Made by a program: the position numbers and the translations under genes | NCBI RefSeq assembly: GCF_029869545.1 | Contig: NZ_JARWQD010000273.1 | Span: 1-33,233, forward strand | Direction: 5' to 3' | DNA length: 33,233 nt | Source of the DNA: Nocardia wallacei | GTDB taxonomy: Bacteria; Actinomycetota; Actinomycetes; Mycobacteriales; Mycobacteriaceae | Notes under the pieces: generated by a model | Seen by the model: the letters and a program-made list of their open reading frames with translations, nothing else | Databases searched by the model: none | Told to the model about the DNA's origin: nothing | Part shown: one piece after another, positions 32,501 to 33,233 of the stretch | How positions within the stretch are numbered: position 1 is the first letter of the stretch | Layout: each line of letters opens with the position of its first letter

Positions 32501-33054
32501 GGGAGTACGTGCGGACGATGGAACGGCTCTGGCAGGCACAGCGGCGGGTCACCGATCGCACCGAGTTCACCGAACAGGCCGCGCGCGGGCTCTACAAGTT
32601 CACCGCCTACAAGGACGAGTACGAGGTGGCGCGCCGCCTGGTCGACCCGGCCTTCCTGGACGAGGTGGCGGCGCAGGTACCCGACGGCGCCAACCTCACC
32701 TATCGCCTGCACCCGCCGGTGCTGCGGGCGCTGGGTCGCGAGAAGAAGATCGGGTTCGGTCCCCGCAGTCACCTCGCCCTGAAGGCCCTGGCGAAGGGAA
32801 AGCGGTTGCGCGGCACCAAGTTCGACCCATTCGGCTACATGCACGTCCGCCGGGTCGAGCGCGCTTTGCTCGCGCACTACACCGACATGGTGACCACGCT
32901 GGCCGAAAGCCTGGATAGGGACTACGACCGCGCCGTGGAGGCGGCGGGCCTGTACGACGTGGTCCGCGGCTACGAGGACGTCAAGCTGTCCTCCGTGGAG
33001 ATCTACCGAAACCGTCTCGGCGAGTTGGGTTTCGATCCCCCGTCCCTGCCGTGA
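29584..33054 (+). CDS. Indolepyruvate ferredoxin oxidoreductase family protein (fused IorA/IorB-like)
   Basis: The 1156-residue product is the fused single-chain type. The N-terminal pyrimidine-binding region has [18 protein letters not shown] and [13 protein letters not shown]. The TPP-binding region has [30 protein letters not shown] (from ~500). An iron-sulfur cluster region follows (C637, C640, C643, C649, then C670, C676, C681). The gamma domain begins at ~725 ([16 protein letters not shown]) and a C-terminal DUF6537-type region with FDPFGY ends the chain. Family members oxidatively decarboxylate aryl or branched 2-oxo acids with ferredoxin and CoA. The substrate here is inferred. The ATG at 29584 follows GGGTGG; a GTG three codons upstream (29575) is possible. 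Confidence 0.94.
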   Translation: [1156 protein letters not shown]

Positions 33055-33089
33055 CCCGGCACGCGGGGATGGCGATGACGCAGGGCGGT

Positions 33090-33233
33090 GGACCGCGGTG
33101 GGGGGGGGGGGGGGGTGAGGGGGCGCCCCCCCCCGGCCGGGGGGTGGGCCACCCGACAATTTTTGGGGCCGCGGGCGGGCGCCCCCCCGGGGGGGGGGGG
33201 GTGTTGGGGGTGGGGGGGGGGGGCCCCCCGGAA
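33090..33233. other. Low-complexity sequence at the window end, probable assembly artefact
   Basis: From about 33096 the sequence is a succession of long G and C runs with few A or T, unlike any neighbouring region. No coding signal, hairpin or conserved element is recognisable. This most likely reflects poor-quality read ends rather than genomic sequence. The left window edge inside the amidase gene may suffer from the same problem. Confidence 0.8.

Noticed and set aside
29536..33159. 1207-codon open frame on the minus strand opposite the indolepyruvate oxidoreductase gene
   Set aside because: It mirrors the plus-strand gene, is rich in His/Arg/Gln and has no domain. Long antisense frames are common in GC-rich DNA.
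1..33233. CRISPR array, tRNA or rRNA genes, insertion sequences, prophage genes
   Set aside because: No spacer-like repeat arrays, cloverleaf-like sequences, transposase or phage domains were seen; the two tandem repeats have contiguous units without spacers.

Overview
The window is about 33 kb of very GC-rich actinobacterial chromosome. Codon third positions are almost all G or C, GTG starts are common, and the lexA / LysM-protein / nrdR neighbourhood matches the lexA-Rv2719c-nrdR locus of mycobacteria. Gene content (intact oxyR beside ahpCD, one fused indolepyruvate:ferredoxin oxidoreductase, DUF5134 and Pr6Pr membrane proteins) fits Nocardia or a close relative; the genus is inferred. No rRNA, tRNA, CRISPR array, insertion sequence or prophage was seen. 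Both ends look like contig ends: the left cuts an amidase gene, and the last ~140 bases are homopolymer-rich sequence that is probably not real.

Layout. 1-1489 (minus): a GntR/UTRA regulator whose reading frame opens with about 17 nonapeptide repeats (a 27-bp minisatellite), translationally coupled to a truncated amidase. 1818-4839: a SnoaL-like protein; a MarR regulator and isochorismatase-fold hydrolase operon, divergent from a zinc CDF exporter across a perfect 14-bp palindrome; a small secreted protein. 4846-8458: lexA divergent from a LysM membrane protein (ChiZ-like) with two LexA boxes between, then an unrecognised secreted protein and nrdR. 8483-12598 (minus): a full-length HrpA helicase. 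12727-17194: a broken N-terminal copy of a Pr6Pr-type gene next to the intact gene, a class III aminotransferase, two overlapping small membrane proteins, a GNAT enzyme and a DUF5134 protein. 17211-20179: a PhzF-like protein, the ahpC-ahpD operon with a strong terminator, and divergent oxyR. 20262-21859: two tandem paralogous metallo-beta-lactamase-fold genes, followed by a second minisatellite (24-bp unit). 22484-29383: small accessory enzymes and their regulators: a gamma-glutamylcyclotransferase-like protein, a divergent AraC regulator and flavodoxin-fold oxidoreductase, a phytanoyl-CoA-dioxygenase-like enzyme, a VOC protein, an MFS transporter gutted by an in-frame deletion, a RibD-C reductase, and a divergent pair of DJ-1-superfamily genes. 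29584-33054: the 1156-residue indolepyruvate ferredoxin oxidoreductase.

Functional themes are DNA damage (lexA divergon), peroxide defence (ahpCD/oxyR), dNTP control (nrdR), metal efflux, and several one-regulator/one-enzyme divergent pairs. I found no clear new multi-gene system. The best leads are the repeat-bearing GntR regulator, the second minisatellite, the unassigned secreted protein beside chiZ and nrdR, and the tandem metallo-hydrolases behind oxyR.
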